NCBI GenBank assembly: GCA_025054935.1 | Contig: JANWZD010000005.1 | Coordinates: 1-64,000 of the forward strand | Direction: 5' to 3' | Length of the DNA stretch: 64,000 nt | DNA from: Dehalococcoidia bacterium | GTDB taxonomy: Bacteria; Chloroflexota; Dehalococcoidia; SpSt-223 | In this document: positions 15,776 to 24,949 of the stretch, piece by piece | How positions within the stretch are numbered: the first letter of the stretch is position 1 | Layout of the letters: each line of letters opens with the position of its first letter | Translations under genes and position numbers: made by a program | The notes under the pieces: generated by a model | Databases searched by the model: none | What the model was told of the DNA's origin: nothing | The model's input: the letters and a program-made list of their open reading frames with translations, nothing else

Positions 15776-17359
15776 CTACTGAATCTTGTAGACCGTGTCG
15801 AAGCCGTAGAAGATCGGCACCGGAAATTCGACGCCGCGGATCTTGGGCGTGTGCGCGATCTGCACCGGCGTCGCCACCACGTAGATCGCCGGCACGTCCT
15901 CGCGCTGAATGCGGTTCGCCTCGTGGAGCAGCTGCTGCCGCCTCACGGGGTCGGGTGTTGCCAGCGCTTCATCCATCAGCCTGTCCCACGCGGGGTTGCA
16001 CCAGAAGAGGGCATAGGCCGGCTCCGCCACCGGCTTGCCGCAGCCGTAGATCGAGCGGATCGTCGAGCCGAAGCCGTTGGCATCGCTCGAGGCGTGCGCC
16101 CAGAGGTCGCCGCGCATCTTGCCGCCGGTTGCGCGCGTCCGGTCATCATACTCGCCCGACTCGAGGAAGTTGATGTCGAACTCGACGCCGATCTCCTTCA
16201 ACTGGCCCTGGATCGCCAGCAGCAGATCGCGATAGCCGTGCGCCATCGATGTATCAAGCCCCGCCGGCAGTTTGAAGCCGTTCGGATAGCCCGCCTCGGC
16301 GAGCAGCCGACGCGCCTGCGCCGGGTCATAGGGGATCGGCCGCACCGATTCGTCGAAGTAGGGGCTGCCGGGCAACGCAACCTGGCTGATCGGCACCGCT
16401 GTTCCCTTGTACAGGTTCTTGGCGATCGACTCGCGATCAATCGCGTAGTTCAGCGCTAGGCGCACCCGCTTATCCTTCAGCGGCGTGTTGCGCGCTTCGG
16501 CGACCCCCTGCGACATCGACAGCAGCACCACCGCTCCCGGCTGGCTGAGCACCGTGATGCCAGCGCGCATCAGCGACTCGGCAATATCGGGCGGGAAGCT
16601 CGTTCCCGCAGCGAGATCGAGCTCGCCCGTCCGCAGCCCGTTGGCGCGCTGCGCCGCCTCCGGGATAGTGCGGAAGACGATCTCGTCGTTCTGCGGCTTG
16701 CGGAAGGCGTGGGGCTCCGACCGCTTGCGGTAGCGAATGAAGTCCCCCGGCCGGTATTCGGCCACCTCATACGGCCCGGAACCGATCGCTCGGTCGCTAA
16801 AAGCGTCTGCCCCGATCTCCTCGTAATACGCCTTCGGGATGATCCAGAGATAGGCGCCGCCGTTTGGAATTGCCATGTCCGGCTGACGCGTCGTTACGGT
16901 CACTGTCCAGGGGTCAACTGCTGTCGCCTCCGTGACCGATGTAAAGAACCCGATCGCCGGCCAGCGGCTCCGAATCACCTGCATCAGCGAGAACGCGACA
17001 TCCTCGGCCGTGAGCGGCTGACCGTTCCAGAATTTCACATCGCGGCGGAGATTGAAGGTCCATGTCCGGCCGTCCGGCGAGACCGACCAGCGCTCGGCGA
17101 CCGACGGCTTCACTTCGTATTTCGGGCCAAACTGCGTCAGGTTGTCATACATCGGCCAGTAGAGGAACGGCGCCGGCGGCAGCGCTCCCCGCGGGCTGAG
17201 CGTCGACATCGAAAACGCTGTGCCAATCTGGATCACCTGCTGCGCTGCCCGCGTCTCCACCGCCGGCTGAGCAGGCGCACCGGTCTGCGCTGGCGCCGTG
17301 GCAGGTGCGCACGCCGAGGCGCTGATCGCCAGAACGAGCGCGGCGCGAGGCCACCTCAT
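15776..17359 (-). CDS. ABC peptide-type substrate-binding lipoprotein
   Basis: A 527-residue extracytoplasmic solute-binding protein of family 5 (dipeptide/oligopeptide/nickel type). The N-terminus has a signal and lipobox, with Cys about residue 17 in ISASACAP, so it is a membrane-anchored lipoprotein. Family hallmarks include AERWSVSPDGRTWTFNLRRD, GQPLTAEDVAFS, GSGPYEVAEYRPGD and DKRVRLALNYAIDRE. GGGAGG stands 7 bases before the ATG at 17359. It resembles the protein at 36189-37760 (shared CGKPV...WCNP...WDRLMDEA segment), so they are probably paralogues. No permease or ATPase gene is adjacent; the ligand cannot be predicted. Confidence 0.9.
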   Translation of the reverse strand: MRWPRAALVLAISASACAPATAPAQTGAPAQPAVETRAAQQVIQIGTAFSMSTLSPRGALPPAPFLYWPMYDNLTQFGPKYEVKPSVAERWSVSPDGRTWTFNLRRDVKFWNGQPLTAEDVAFSLMQVIRSRWPAIGFFTSVTEATAVDPWTVTVTTRQPDMAIPNGGAYLWIIPKAYYEEIGADAFSDRAIGSGPYEVAEYRPGDFIRYRKRSEPHAFRKPQNDEIVFRTIPEAAQRANGLRTGELDLAAGTSFPPDIAESLMRAGITVLSQPGAVVLLSMSQGVAEARNTPLKDKRVRLALNYAIDRESIAKNLYKGTAVPISQVALPGSPYFDESVRPIPYDPAQARRLLAEAGYPNGFKLPAGLDTSMAHGYRDLLLAIQGQLKEIGVEFDINFLESGEYDDRTRATGGKMRGDLWAHASSDANGFGSTIRSIYGCGKPVAEPAYALFWCNPAWDRLMDEALATPDPVRRQQLLHEANRIQREDVPAIYVVATPVQIAHTPKIRGVEFPVPIFYGFDTVYKIQ

Positions 17360-17440
17360 CGCTTCCCTCCCGGAATTCTTTTTTTCAGGCGGCGCCCCTC
17401 CTCCCCTAGGGTCAACCACCTGACAACAGTCCAGCAATGC

Positions 17441-17463
17441 ATCATACGAGCTTCGTGTACGAA
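17441..17463 (-). promoter_or_regulatory. Putative promoter with palindrome for binding-protein gene
   Basis: On the minus strand a TATGAT -10-like hexamer (17441-17446) is preceded, within the spacer, by the palindrome TTCGTGTACGAA (17452-17463); the -35 position reads only TCGAAT. The palindrome could be a repressor or activator site overlapping the promoter of the 15776-17359 gene. Confidence 0.4.
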
Positions 17464-17575
17464 ATTCGAGATTTCTCTCCGCAGTCGGCCGCCGGTTTGC
17501 GCTCTGCCGCTTTGCGCATCCGCACCGTTCTCGTCGCGCAGCACTTCTGACTGCGTTCGCGCCAAGGAGCTGTCT

Positions 17576-18982
17576 ATGTCGATGCCCTCCCTTCACCCCT
17601 ACCAGCGCGAGCCGCTGCGCGCCATCCTGCGCAGCGTTCTCCGCCGCGAAGGCCACACGTTCAGCATCATGATGAGCCGCCAAGCGGGTAAGAACGAGCT
17701 TTCGGCGCAGCTCGAAGTCGGCCTGCTGGTCCGCTTCGCGGCCCGCGGCGGCGACGGGGTCAAGGCGAGCCCCACCTTCCGGCCCCAGACGCTCACCTCG
17801 CTCGCCCGGCTGATCGCCCGTCTGCGCGACGCCGGCCTCGGGCAGCTCTGGGTTCCCGAATATGGCCAGACGGTCCGCCTTGGCCGCGCCCGGATGCGCT
17901 TCTTCTCGGCCGCTCCCTCCGCCAATGTCGTCGGTGCGACCGCGAGCCTGATCCTCGAAATCGACGAAGCGCAGGCGGTCGATGCCGAGAAATACCAGAA
18001 AGACTTTCGGCCGATGGCTGCCGCCGCCAACGCCACAACCGTCCTCTACGGCACCGCGTGGGACGGCGCGACCCTGCTCGAACGTGCCAAAGAAGAGCAT
18101 CTCGCCCTCGAACGGCGCGACGGCATCCGCCGCCACTTCGAGTACGACTGGGAGACCGTCGCGGCCGTCAACCCCGACTATCGCCGGTTTGTCGAAGCGG
18201 AGCGCGCCCGGCTCGGCGAAGACCATCCCCTCTTCCGCACCCAATACGCCCTCCGCCCGCTCGCCGGCGACGGGCGCGCCTTTCCCCCCGCCGCGCTCGA
18301 CGCGCTGCGCGGCGATCACCCGCTCCAGACCGCGCCAACGCCCGGCCGCCGTTACGTCGCCGGCATCGACCTCGCCGGCGAAGCCGAGACCGAGGAGGCA
18401 CGCCCCTCCCGCCGCGATTCGACCGTCGTCGTCATCGGCGAGGTTGTCGCCGCCGACACGCCGCCGGGGCTCGACGGGCTGCGCGCTGCCGCCTTTCCGC
18501 CCCGCCTGCGCGTCGTCCACCTCCGCATCTGGACCGGCGAGCGCCACGCTGCGCTCTTTGCCCAGCTTGTCCGCCTTTTGCGCGAATGGGAGGTCGCTCG
18601 CGTCGTCGTCGACGCCACCGGTGTCGGCGCGGGCGTCGCCTCGTTCTTGCGCGACACCCTCGGCGCGCGCGTCGAGCCGTTTCACTTCACAGCCGCGAGC
18701 AAGAGCGACCTCGCCTTCCGGCTGCTCGCTGCCGTTCCCGCTGGCCGGCTCGCCCTGCCCGCCGGCGACGCCCCGGAGCTGCGCCGGGCGTGGCGCGAGA
18801 TCGCGCTCGCCCGCACCGCTAGCCGCCCCAACGGTCTGCTTGCGCTCTTTGTCGATCCTGCCGAGGGCCACGACGATGTTCTGATGGCACTCGCCCTCGC
18901 TCTCTACGCCGCTGAGGAGGCGCGTCCCCGCGCCGCGCGCGGCCGCACCGGCATCTCCGCCCTGCCGTCAGCGCAGCCGTAA
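17576..18982 (+). CDS. Phage-like terminase large subunit
   Basis: A 468-residue DNA-packaging motor. The ATPase part has Walker A SRQAGKNE (34-41), Walker B ILEIDE (126-131) and a coupling motif GTAW (159-162). The C-terminal RNase H-like nuclease part keeps its acids: D265 in VAGIDLAG, D346 in VVVDATG, and D433/D434 in EGHDDVLMALA. All catalytic residues are thus present, and length is normal. AAGGAG lies 6 bases before the ATG at 17576. It lies 9.3 kb from the portal gene and on the opposite strand, with metabolic genes between and no small terminase gene recognised. It could package DNA into the particle encoded at 506-8299, which is inference. Confidence 0.85.
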   Translation: MSMPSLHPYQREPLRAILRSVLRREGHTFSIMMSRQAGKNELSAQLEVGLLVRFAARGGDGVKASPTFRPQTLTSLARLIARLRDAGLGQLWVPEYGQTVRLGRARMRFFSAAPSANVVGATASLILEIDEAQAVDAEKYQKDFRPMAAAANATTVLYGTAWDGATLLERAKEEHLALERRDGIRRHFEYDWETVAAVNPDYRRFVEAERARLGEDHPLFRTQYALRPLAGDGRAFPPAALDALRGDHPLQTAPTPGRRYVAGIDLAGEAETEEARPSRRDSTVVVIGEVVAADTPPGLDGLRAAAFPPRLRVVHLRIWTGERHAALFAQLVRLLREWEVARVVVDATGVGAGVASFLRDTLGARVEPFHFTAASKSDLAFRLLAAVPAGRLALPAGDAPELRRAWREIALARTASRPNGLLALFVDPAEGHDDVLMALALALYAAEEARPRAARGRTGISALPSAQP

Positions 18983-19127
18983 TGCGCCGCGGCCGCGTTG
19001 CCCGGAGCGGGGAGTGAGCCCCGCCAGGCGAAGTGGCTGAGTCACCCGATCAAGAGAGGACATTCGGCACGTGCCCCCGCCCTTCCGCCGCCGTATCGTG
19101 CAAGCGAACTCCCGAGGAGGTTGGGTC

Positions 19128-19925
19128 ATGCTCTCGCTTGCCGAGTTGTTCTCGCTGGCTGGCAAAAGTGCCATCGTGACCGGCGGCGCAAAGGGGATCG
19201 GCCAAGCAATCGCCGCGCGCCTCGCCGAAGCCGGTGCTGCCGTTCTGCTGACCGATATCGACGAGCCCGCCGCGCATCAAACCGCCGCCGAGATCCGGGC
19301 GAGCGGCCGAACCTGCGAAGCGATGGTCGCCGACGCGGCCAACCCGGACCACGCCTACGAGGCCGTCCGCCGGGCGACCGAGCGCTTCGGCCGGCTCGAC
19401 ATCCTCGTCAACAACGCCGCGATCTTCCCCTTCACCCCCGCCCTGCAGATCACGCCGGAGCAGTGGGATCGCGTTCTCAACACTAACTTGCGCGGGCCCT
19501 TCTTCTTCGCCCAAGCTGCCGCCAAAGCGATGATCGCAGGCGGCCATCCCGGCCGGATCATCAACATCGCCTCGATTGACGCGCTGCACCCGACCGGCGC
19601 TCTTGCGCACTACGATGCATCAAAAGGCGGGCTGGTGATGCTGACGAAGTCGCTCGCGCTCGAGTTGGCACCCTACGGCATCCTCGTCAACGCGATCGCG
19701 CCGGGCGGGATCGCGACGCCGGGCGCGGCGGCTGCCGCTCAGAGCGTCGCCCAACTGAGCGGCAGCGCGGAACAAGCCGCGAGCCGATTTCTCGAGCGGC
19801 TGCCGCTCAAGCGCATGGGGGAGCCCGATGAAATCGCGCGCATCGCCCTCTTTCTCGCCGGCCCCGCGGCCGACTACATCACCGGCGAATTGATCGTGGC
19901 GGACGGCGGCTATCTCTTGAGCTAG
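19128..19925 (+). CDS. Short-chain dehydrogenase/reductase
   Basis: A 265-residue classical SDR. The cofactor motif TGGAKGIG is near residues 18-25, the NNAA motif near 90-93, and the catalytic Ser-Tyr-Lys set is complete (NIASID, then YDASK near 160-165). An Asp at the end of the second strand (LLTDIDEP) favours NAD(H). The start at 19128 has GAGGAGG 7 bases upstream. The substrate is unknown; the protein ends with the common GELIVADGGY segment. It is a single gene downstream of the terminase with no sign of shared function. Confidence 0.9.
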   Translation: MLSLAELFSLAGKSAIVTGGAKGIGQAIAARLAEAGAAVLLTDIDEPAAHQTAAEIRASGRTCEAMVADAANPDHAYEAVRRATERFGRLDILVNNAAIFPFTPALQITPEQWDRVLNTNLRGPFFFAQAAAKAMIAGGHPGRIINIASIDALHPTGALAHYDASKGGLVMLTKSLALELAPYGILVNAIAPGGIATPGAAAAAQSVAQLSGSAEQAASRFLERLPLKRMGEPDEIARIALFLAGPAADYITGELIVADGGYLLS

Positions 19926-20228
19926 CCGCGCAGGTCGGTCTGGCGCAGCGAGAACGCCATCTCATCCGTGCCCCCGCACCCCTCAGAGCCGGCCGCCGCG
20001 CCCGAGCGTCCGCCGGCTCCAGAAGGCGGCATGCACACGATGAGCAGCGTGAGCAAGAGCGGTCACGCTGCTCGCGCAGCGCGAGGCCATCAACACGCGC
20101 GCCTCCGCTGAACAGCAAGGCAGTCTGTCACGTCGATGTCGCGCGAGGAGGCCCGTTGCCACTACCATTTGGATTGAACGGAGTCGGCACGGCGCAGGGA
20201 TCAGCGGCGTCGGCTGGAGAGGTGATCG
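19926..20228. other. Non-coding gap
   Basis: No gene is supported. A GGAGAGG ribosome binding site near 20215-20221 belongs to the next gene. I see no clear promoter or hairpin. Confidence 0.5.
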
Positions 20229-20927
20229 ATGGATTCTCCCCACGTTGAGCCAAGCGGTCCTCGTTTCTCGCCCCTTCGCGACCGGCAGAGCGCCGGTGCG
20301 CAGTTGGCGACCGCGCTCGCAAGCTATGCGAAAGATCACCCTGTCGTGCTGGCAATCCCGCCGGGAGGCGTCCCTGTCGCCGCCGAGATCGCCCACCGGC
20401 TCGGCGGGGAACTGAACATCATTGTGGCGCAGCCGATCACCGCGCCGGGCAACGAGGCGGTGATCCTCGGTGCGGTCACGGCGAGCGGCGAAAGCGCGCT
20501 GAACGACGAAGCGATCGCCGGACTTGGCGTGTCGGAGGCGTTCGTCCAGCGCGCAATCGCCCAAAGCCGCGCCGACGCCCAGCGGCGGGAAGAGCAGATC
20601 CGCGGTGCCCTGCGCCCCCCCGTCGTGCGCGACCGTACGGTTATCATTGTGGATGACGGCGTGGCGACCGCCGCCCCACTCTTGGCTGCCGTCCGCGCGG
20701 TGCGCCAGTTCCATCCCGCTCGCGTCGTCGTCGCCGTCCCCGTCGGCGAGCCGAAAGCGTGCCGCCATCTCGAAGGGGTCGCCGACGACGTCCTCACGCT
20801 GGTCCAGCCCGCGCCCTTCCACCGCGTGGCCGACCACTACCAGCGGTTCGACCGCCTGACCGATGCCGACGCCGCCGCCCTCGTGCGGGAGCATGCCCAC
20901 CCGCGAAGCGGCAACCCAACTGCATAG
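20229..20927 (+). CDS. Phosphoribosyltransferase-family protein
   Basis: A 232-residue type I phosphoribosyltransferase of the uncharacterised group often found as a stress-associated PRTase. The PRPP-binding loop VIIVDDGVATAAP is near residues 140-152, with two acidic residues as expected; the N-terminal AIPPGGVPVAAEIA segment (about 44-57) is the pyrophosphate-side loop. The linker region has a long helix (AFVQRAIAQSRADAQRREEQ) that typifies this group. The acceptor base or ligand is unknown. GGAGAGG lies before the ATG. No neighbour gives a pathway. Confidence 0.8.
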   Translation: MDSPHVEPSGPRFSPLRDRQSAGAQLATALASYAKDHPVVLAIPPGGVPVAAEIAHRLGGELNIIVAQPITAPGNEAVILGAVTASGESALNDEAIAGLGVSEAFVQRAIAQSRADAQRREEQIRGALRPPVVRDRTVIIVDDGVATAAPLLAAVRAVRQFHPARVVVAVPVGEPKACRHLEGVADDVLTLVQPAPFHRVADHYQRFDRLTDADAAALVREHAHPRSGNPTA

Positions 20928-21287
20928 GCCGCCAGCCCCCGCGGAGCAACGAGGCACTGGCAGGCGAACACGCTGCGGTCTGCCGGCCGCTCGTCGCGAT
21001 GCCTGCATGGCGATCGGCGGGCATGCTGCTCCGGGATAACGGGCGACCGCCGAAGCCAGAAGCGCGCCGGTAACGAGCGCGGGAGACTAGGCCGTCCCGG
21101 GGCAGCGGAGGCACGTCGTCGCGTTCCGCTGACGGCACGCTCACCTCGGCGCCATCCCCGGGGAGCGCTTCAGCCGGCGGCAGCGGCCGGACGAGGGCGA
21201 CCAGCGAGCGGAGGGGAGGAGTAAGGCAGCGCCGCTGCCCGAACGCCTGCGGACGCCGAGAGGGCAGCAGGCCGAACCCGCTGGTGC
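20928..21287. other. Non-coding gap
   Basis: About 360 bases without a credible gene, ahead of the archease-rtcB-nrdJ operon. The promoter of that operon should lie here, but I cannot pick a convincing -35/-10 pair. Confidence 0.5.
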
Positions 21288-21701
21288 ATGATGCCGAACT
21301 ACGCTTACTTTGACCACGACGCCGATGTCGGGATCATCGGACGGGGCGACCGCCTCGAAGACGCCTTCGTGGCTGCCGCCGAAGGCATGTTCGCCCTGAT
21401 GGTGAACCTCGACGACATCCGGCCGGCAACAACGGTCCGCTTCGCCTTCGACGAGCCGGACCCTGAACTGGCGCTCGCGGTCTGGCTCAACCGGCTGCTC
21501 GCGGAGGCCCGCGCCGCCGGTCTCATCTTCGGGCGCTTCCGCCTCACCCGCGAGAATGGCCGCTGGGTCGGCGAAGCCAGCGGCGAGCCGTGGCGAGCCG
21601 ACCTCGAACGCGGCGTGGAAGTGAAGGGCGCGACCCTGACCGCGCTCGCCGTCGAGCAGCGCAATGGACTGTGGGAAGCACGCTGCGTGCTCGATGTCTA
21701 G
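21288..21701 (+). CDS. Archease
   Basis: A 137-residue archease, the small acidic metal-binding partner that speeds guanylylation of RtcB and aids multiple turnover. The start NYAYFDHDADVGI with its Asp cluster, the LEDAFVAAAEGMFALM helix and the end RCVLDV match the family; the key calcium/metal acids are the early D residues and the C-terminal Asp. Two consecutive ATG codons (21288, 21291) can start it. The RtcB gene follows after 11 bases, so functional coupling is direct. Length is usual for archease. Confidence 0.9.
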   Translation: MMPNYAYFDHDADVGIIGRGDRLEDAFVAAAEGMFALMVNLDDIRPATTVRFAFDEPDPELALAVWLNRLLAEARAAGLIFGRFRLTRENGRWVGEASGEPWRADLERGVEVKGATLTALAVEQRNGLWEARCVLDV

Positions 21702-21712
21702 GAGGAGCAGCC

Positions 21713-23146
21713 ATGAACTTGGCCAACTTGGAACGTCTCACCCCGTATTGCTGGACGGTGCCGCTCGCGCCGGGAGAACGGCGCGCGCCGGTTCTCCTCT
21801 ATGGCAGCGAGCCGCTGCTCGTCAGCATGGACGACAAAGTCCTCGAACAGCTGCTGAACGTCGCCCGGCTGCCCGGCCTCGTCGGCGCCGCCATGACCAT
21901 GCCGGACGCCCACTGGGGCTACGGCTTCCCCATCGGCGGCGTCGCCGCCTTCGACCCTGCTGCCGGCGGGGTCGTCTCCGCCGGCGGGGTCGGTTTCGAT
22001 ATTTCGTGCGGCGTCCGCTGCCTGCGCACCACGCTCTCTGAGACCGACCTCAACCGCAAAATGACTGCCGTCGCCGACGCCCTCTTCGAGACGATCCCCG
22101 CCGGACTGGGAGTCGAAGGAGCCGTTCGGCTGACCATGAAAGAGATCGATGACGTACTGCTCGGCGGCGCCGCTTGGGCCGTGGAACGCGGCTACGGAAC
22201 CGCCGCCGACCTCGATTACATCGAGGAGAGGGGCACAATGGCAGGCGCGCTGCCGTCAGCGATCTCCGACCTCGCCAAGCGCCGCCAGCTCGGAGAGATG
22301 GGCACGCTCGGCTCCGGCAACCACTACCTCGAAGTCCAAGTCGTCGAGCAGGTCTTCGACCACGAGGCCGCCCGCGCCTTTGGGATCGAGGTCGGGCAGG
22401 TCGTGATCGCGATTCACTGCGGGTCGCGTGGCCTCGGTCACCAGATCGGGAGCGACTATCTCGTTTCGCTTGCACGGGCAGCGGGCCGGCTCGGCATCAC
22501 GCTGCCGGACCGCGAACTCGCCTGCGCGCCGATCGAGTCGCCCGAGGGGCAAGCGTATCTCGGCGCGATGCGCGCCGCGATCAACTGCGCTCTCGCCAAC
22601 CGCCAGATCCTGACCCACCTCACCCGCCAAGCGCTCACGCCGCTCTTCCCCAACGCAACGATCGAAACCCTCTTCGATGTCTCGCACAACACCTGCAAAG
22701 CGGAATATCACGAGGTCGATGGATCGCGCCGGCTGCTCTACGTCCATCGCAAGGGCGCCACTCGCGCCTTTGGCCCAGGCCATGAGTCGCTGCCAGCGCG
22801 CTACCGTGCCGTCGGCCAGCCGGTGGTGATCGGCGGCAGCATGGGAACAGGCTCCTACATCCTCGCGGGGATGGCGACGAGCGAAACGCGGGCGTTCGCC
22901 TCAGCATCGCATGGCGCCGGACGCGCGATGAGCCGGCGTCAAGCGCTCCAGCGCTGGCGCGGTCGGGAGCTCGTCGACGACCTCGCCGCCCAAGGCATCC
23001 TGATCCGAACGCGCTCGATGCGCGGTGTCGCGGAAGAGGCGCCGGGCGCCTACAAAGATGTCGACCTCGTCGCCGAGGCAACCGAAGCCGCTGGCCTCGC
23101 CCGACGGGTGGCGCGGCTCCGTCCTCGCATCTGCGTCAAAGGATAG
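21713..23146 (+). CDS. rtcB: RNA ligase RtcB
   Basis: A 477-residue GTP- and Mn-dependent RNA ligase that joins 2',3'-cyclic phosphate or 3'-phosphate ends to 5'-OH ends in tRNA splicing or RNA repair. Metal ligands are visible: D96 and C99 in GVGFDISCG, and His residues in GSGNHYLEV, HCGSRGLGH and HNTCKAEYH. The guanylylated His lies in SHGAGR, near residue 400. MPDAHWGYGFPIGGV (about 63-77) and GSMGTGSY are family hallmarks. GGAGGAG precedes the ATG. It is the middle gene of the archease-rtcB-nrdJ operon (6 bases to nrdJ). No kinase or RNA-repair regulator is adjacent. Confidence 0.95.
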   Translation: MNLANLERLTPYCWTVPLAPGERRAPVLLYGSEPLLVSMDDKVLEQLLNVARLPGLVGAAMTMPDAHWGYGFPIGGVAAFDPAAGGVVSAGGVGFDISCGVRCLRTTLSETDLNRKMTAVADALFETIPAGLGVEGAVRLTMKEIDDVLLGGAAWAVERGYGTAADLDYIEERGTMAGALPSAISDLAKRRQLGEMGTLGSGNHYLEVQVVEQVFDHEAARAFGIEVGQVVIAIHCGSRGLGHQIGSDYLVSLARAAGRLGITLPDRELACAPIESPEGQAYLGAMRAAINCALANRQILTHLTRQALTPLFPNATIETLFDVSHNTCKAEYHEVDGSRRLLYVHRKGATRAFGPGHESLPARYRAVGQPVVIGGSMGTGSYILAGMATSETRAFASASHGAGRAMSRRQALQRWRGRELVDDLAAQGILIRTRSMRGVAEEAPGAYKDVDLVAEATEAAGLARRVARLRPRICVKG

Positions 23147-23152
23147 GCCGCG

Positions 23153-24949
23153 ATGTCGGCGGACCGTCGAGAAGCGCAGCCTCCGCTCACGTTCAGCCCC
23201 AACGCTCGGCTGATCCTCGAAGCGCGCTATCTCCAAAAGGACACCGAGGGCCATGTCGTCGAGACCCCCGAAGCGATGTTTCGGCGCGTCGCGCGCACGA
23301 TCGCCGAGGCCGACCGCGCCTACGAGGGCGCCGCCGCGGCGCAGTTCGAAGAGCAGGTGTTTGAGGCGATGGCGAACGCGCTCTTTCTGCCGAATTCGCC
23401 CGCTCTGATGAACGCCGGCACTCCCCTCGGCCAGCTCGCGGCCTGCTTCGTGCTCCCCGTCGACGACAGCATCCCGTCCATTTTCGGCGCCCTGCGCGAG
23501 ATGGCGATCATCCAGCAAACGGGCGGAGGCACGGGGTTCTCCTTTTCGCGCCTCCGCCCGAAGGGCGACCCGGTGCGGGAGACCGGCGGCATCGCCTCAG
23601 GGCCGGTCTCGTTCCTGCGTGTCTTCGACGTCGCGACCGAGGTGATCAAGCTCGGCGGGCGCCGGCGCGGCGCCAACATGGCGGTTCTGCGCGCCGACCA
23701 CCCCGACATTCTTGACTTCGTCACCGCCAAGGAGCTCCCCGGCGCGCTGACGAACTTCAATCTCTCGGTCGCGCTGCCCGATTCGTTCGCGGACGCGCTG
23801 ACACGCGCTGAACAGTGGCCGCTCGTGAACCCGCGAACCGGCCAGCCGACCGGGAAGATCCCAGCGCGCGAACTGTGGGACGCGCTCTGCGCCGCAGCGT
23901 GGCGGACCGGCGACCCCGGTTTGCTCTTCATCGATGAGATCAACCGCCACAATCCGACGCCGGCGCTCGGCCCGCTCGAGGCGACCAATCCCTGCGGAGA
24001 AGCGCCGCTCCTGCCCTATGAAGCCTGCATCCTCGGGTCGATCAACCTCGCTCGGCTCGTCGTCAACGGCACCATCGACTGGGAGCGGCTTGACCAGTTG
24101 ACCCGGCTCGGCGTGCGCGCGCTCGATGACCTGATCGACGCCTCGCGCTTTCCGCTTCCCGAGATCGAGGCGCGCGCGCACGCCACGCGCAAGATCGGGC
24201 TCGGCGTGATGGGATTCGCCGACCTCCTCTGCGCCCTTGGAGTGCCCTACGCCTCACCCGAGGCAGTCGCCCTTGCTGGCACGCTGATGGCGCGGATCCA
24301 AGCGGTAGCGCGCGACGAGTCCATCGCCCTCGGACGCCGGCGAGGCCCCTTTCCTGCCTGCGCCGAGAGCATCTGGCCGGCGCGCGGCATTCCTGTTATC
24401 CGCAATGCCACCCTGACGACGATCGCGCCGACCGGTACCCTGAGCATCTTGGCGGGGACCTCCAGCGGCATCGAGCCGATCTTCGCGCTCGTCTACGCGC
24501 GAACTGCTCTCGACGGCGCAGAATTGGAGGAGGTGCATCCCCTCTTCGTCCAAGCGCTCGAAGCCGCCCGCCTGCCAGTGGCGTCCCTAATCGCCCGCGC
24601 CGCAGAGACCGGCTCGATCCAGCAGTTCGAGGAGATCCCCGAGCCGATTCGGCGCCGGTTCGCGACAGCGCTCGATATCCCGCCGGAATGGCATGTCCGC
24701 GTGCAGGCCGCCTTTCAGCGCTTCACCGACAACGGCGTTTCGAAGACCGTCAATCTGCCCGCCGAAGCGACCATCGACGACGTCGCAGCAGTCTTTCGCC
24801 TCGCTTGGCAGCTGCGCTGCAAGGGCGTCACCGTTTTCCGGAGCGGCTCGCGTCCCGCCCAAGTCCTCCATATCGTCGCGCCAGCGCTCGGCATTCCCCG
24901 CCGCGTCGAGGCCGAGTTCAGCGGGGAATGCCGTCACTGCCCGAACTAG
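23153..24949 (+). CDS. nrdJ: Adenosylcobalamin-dependent ribonucleotide reductase (class II)
   Basis: A 598-residue class II ribonucleotide reductase, which makes deoxyribonucleotides using adenosylcobalamin as the radical source. The first active-site Cys is C98 in AACFVLPVDD; the radical site is in NPCGEAPLLPYEAC (near residue 281), the Cys partner follows; QQTGGGTGFSFSRLRPKG and the LSILAGTSSGIEPIF loop are typical. The C-terminus ends in a CRHC pair (593-596) for reduction by thioredoxin. It has no N-terminal ATP-cone, and is shorter than the 700-900 residue forms. It lies in one operon with archease and rtcB. Its B12 need fits the cobalamin genes at 26-32 kb. Confidence 0.92.
   Translation: MSADRREAQPPLTFSPNARLILEARYLQKDTEGHVVETPEAMFRRVARTIAEADRAYEGAAAAQFEEQVFEAMANALFLPNSPALMNAGTPLGQLAACFVLPVDDSIPSIFGALREMAIIQQTGGGTGFSFSRLRPKGDPVRETGGIASGPVSFLRVFDVATEVIKLGGRRRGANMAVLRADHPDILDFVTAKELPGALTNFNLSVALPDSFADALTRAEQWPLVNPRTGQPTGKIPARELWDALCAAAWRTGDPGLLFIDEINRHNPTPALGPLEATNPCGEAPLLPYEACILGSINLARLVVNGTIDWERLDQLTRLGVRALDDLIDASRFPLPEIEARAHATRKIGLGVMGFADLLCALGVPYASPEAVALAGTLMARIQAVARDESIALGRRRGPFPACAESIWPARGIPVIRNATLTTIAPTGTLSILAGTSSGIEPIFALVYARTALDGAELEEVHPLFVQALEAARLPVASLIARAAETGSIQQFEEIPEPIRRRFATALDIPPEWHVRVQAAFQRFTDNGVSKTVNLPAEATIDDVAAVFRLAWQLRCKGVTVFRSGSRPAQVLHIVAPALGIPRRVEAEFSGECRHCPN

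Noticed and set aside
17360-18871. N-terminal extension of the binding-protein frame through the terminase region
   Set aside because: The lipoprotein signal starts at 17359 with a good ribosome site; the upstream part is an antisense image of the terminase gene.
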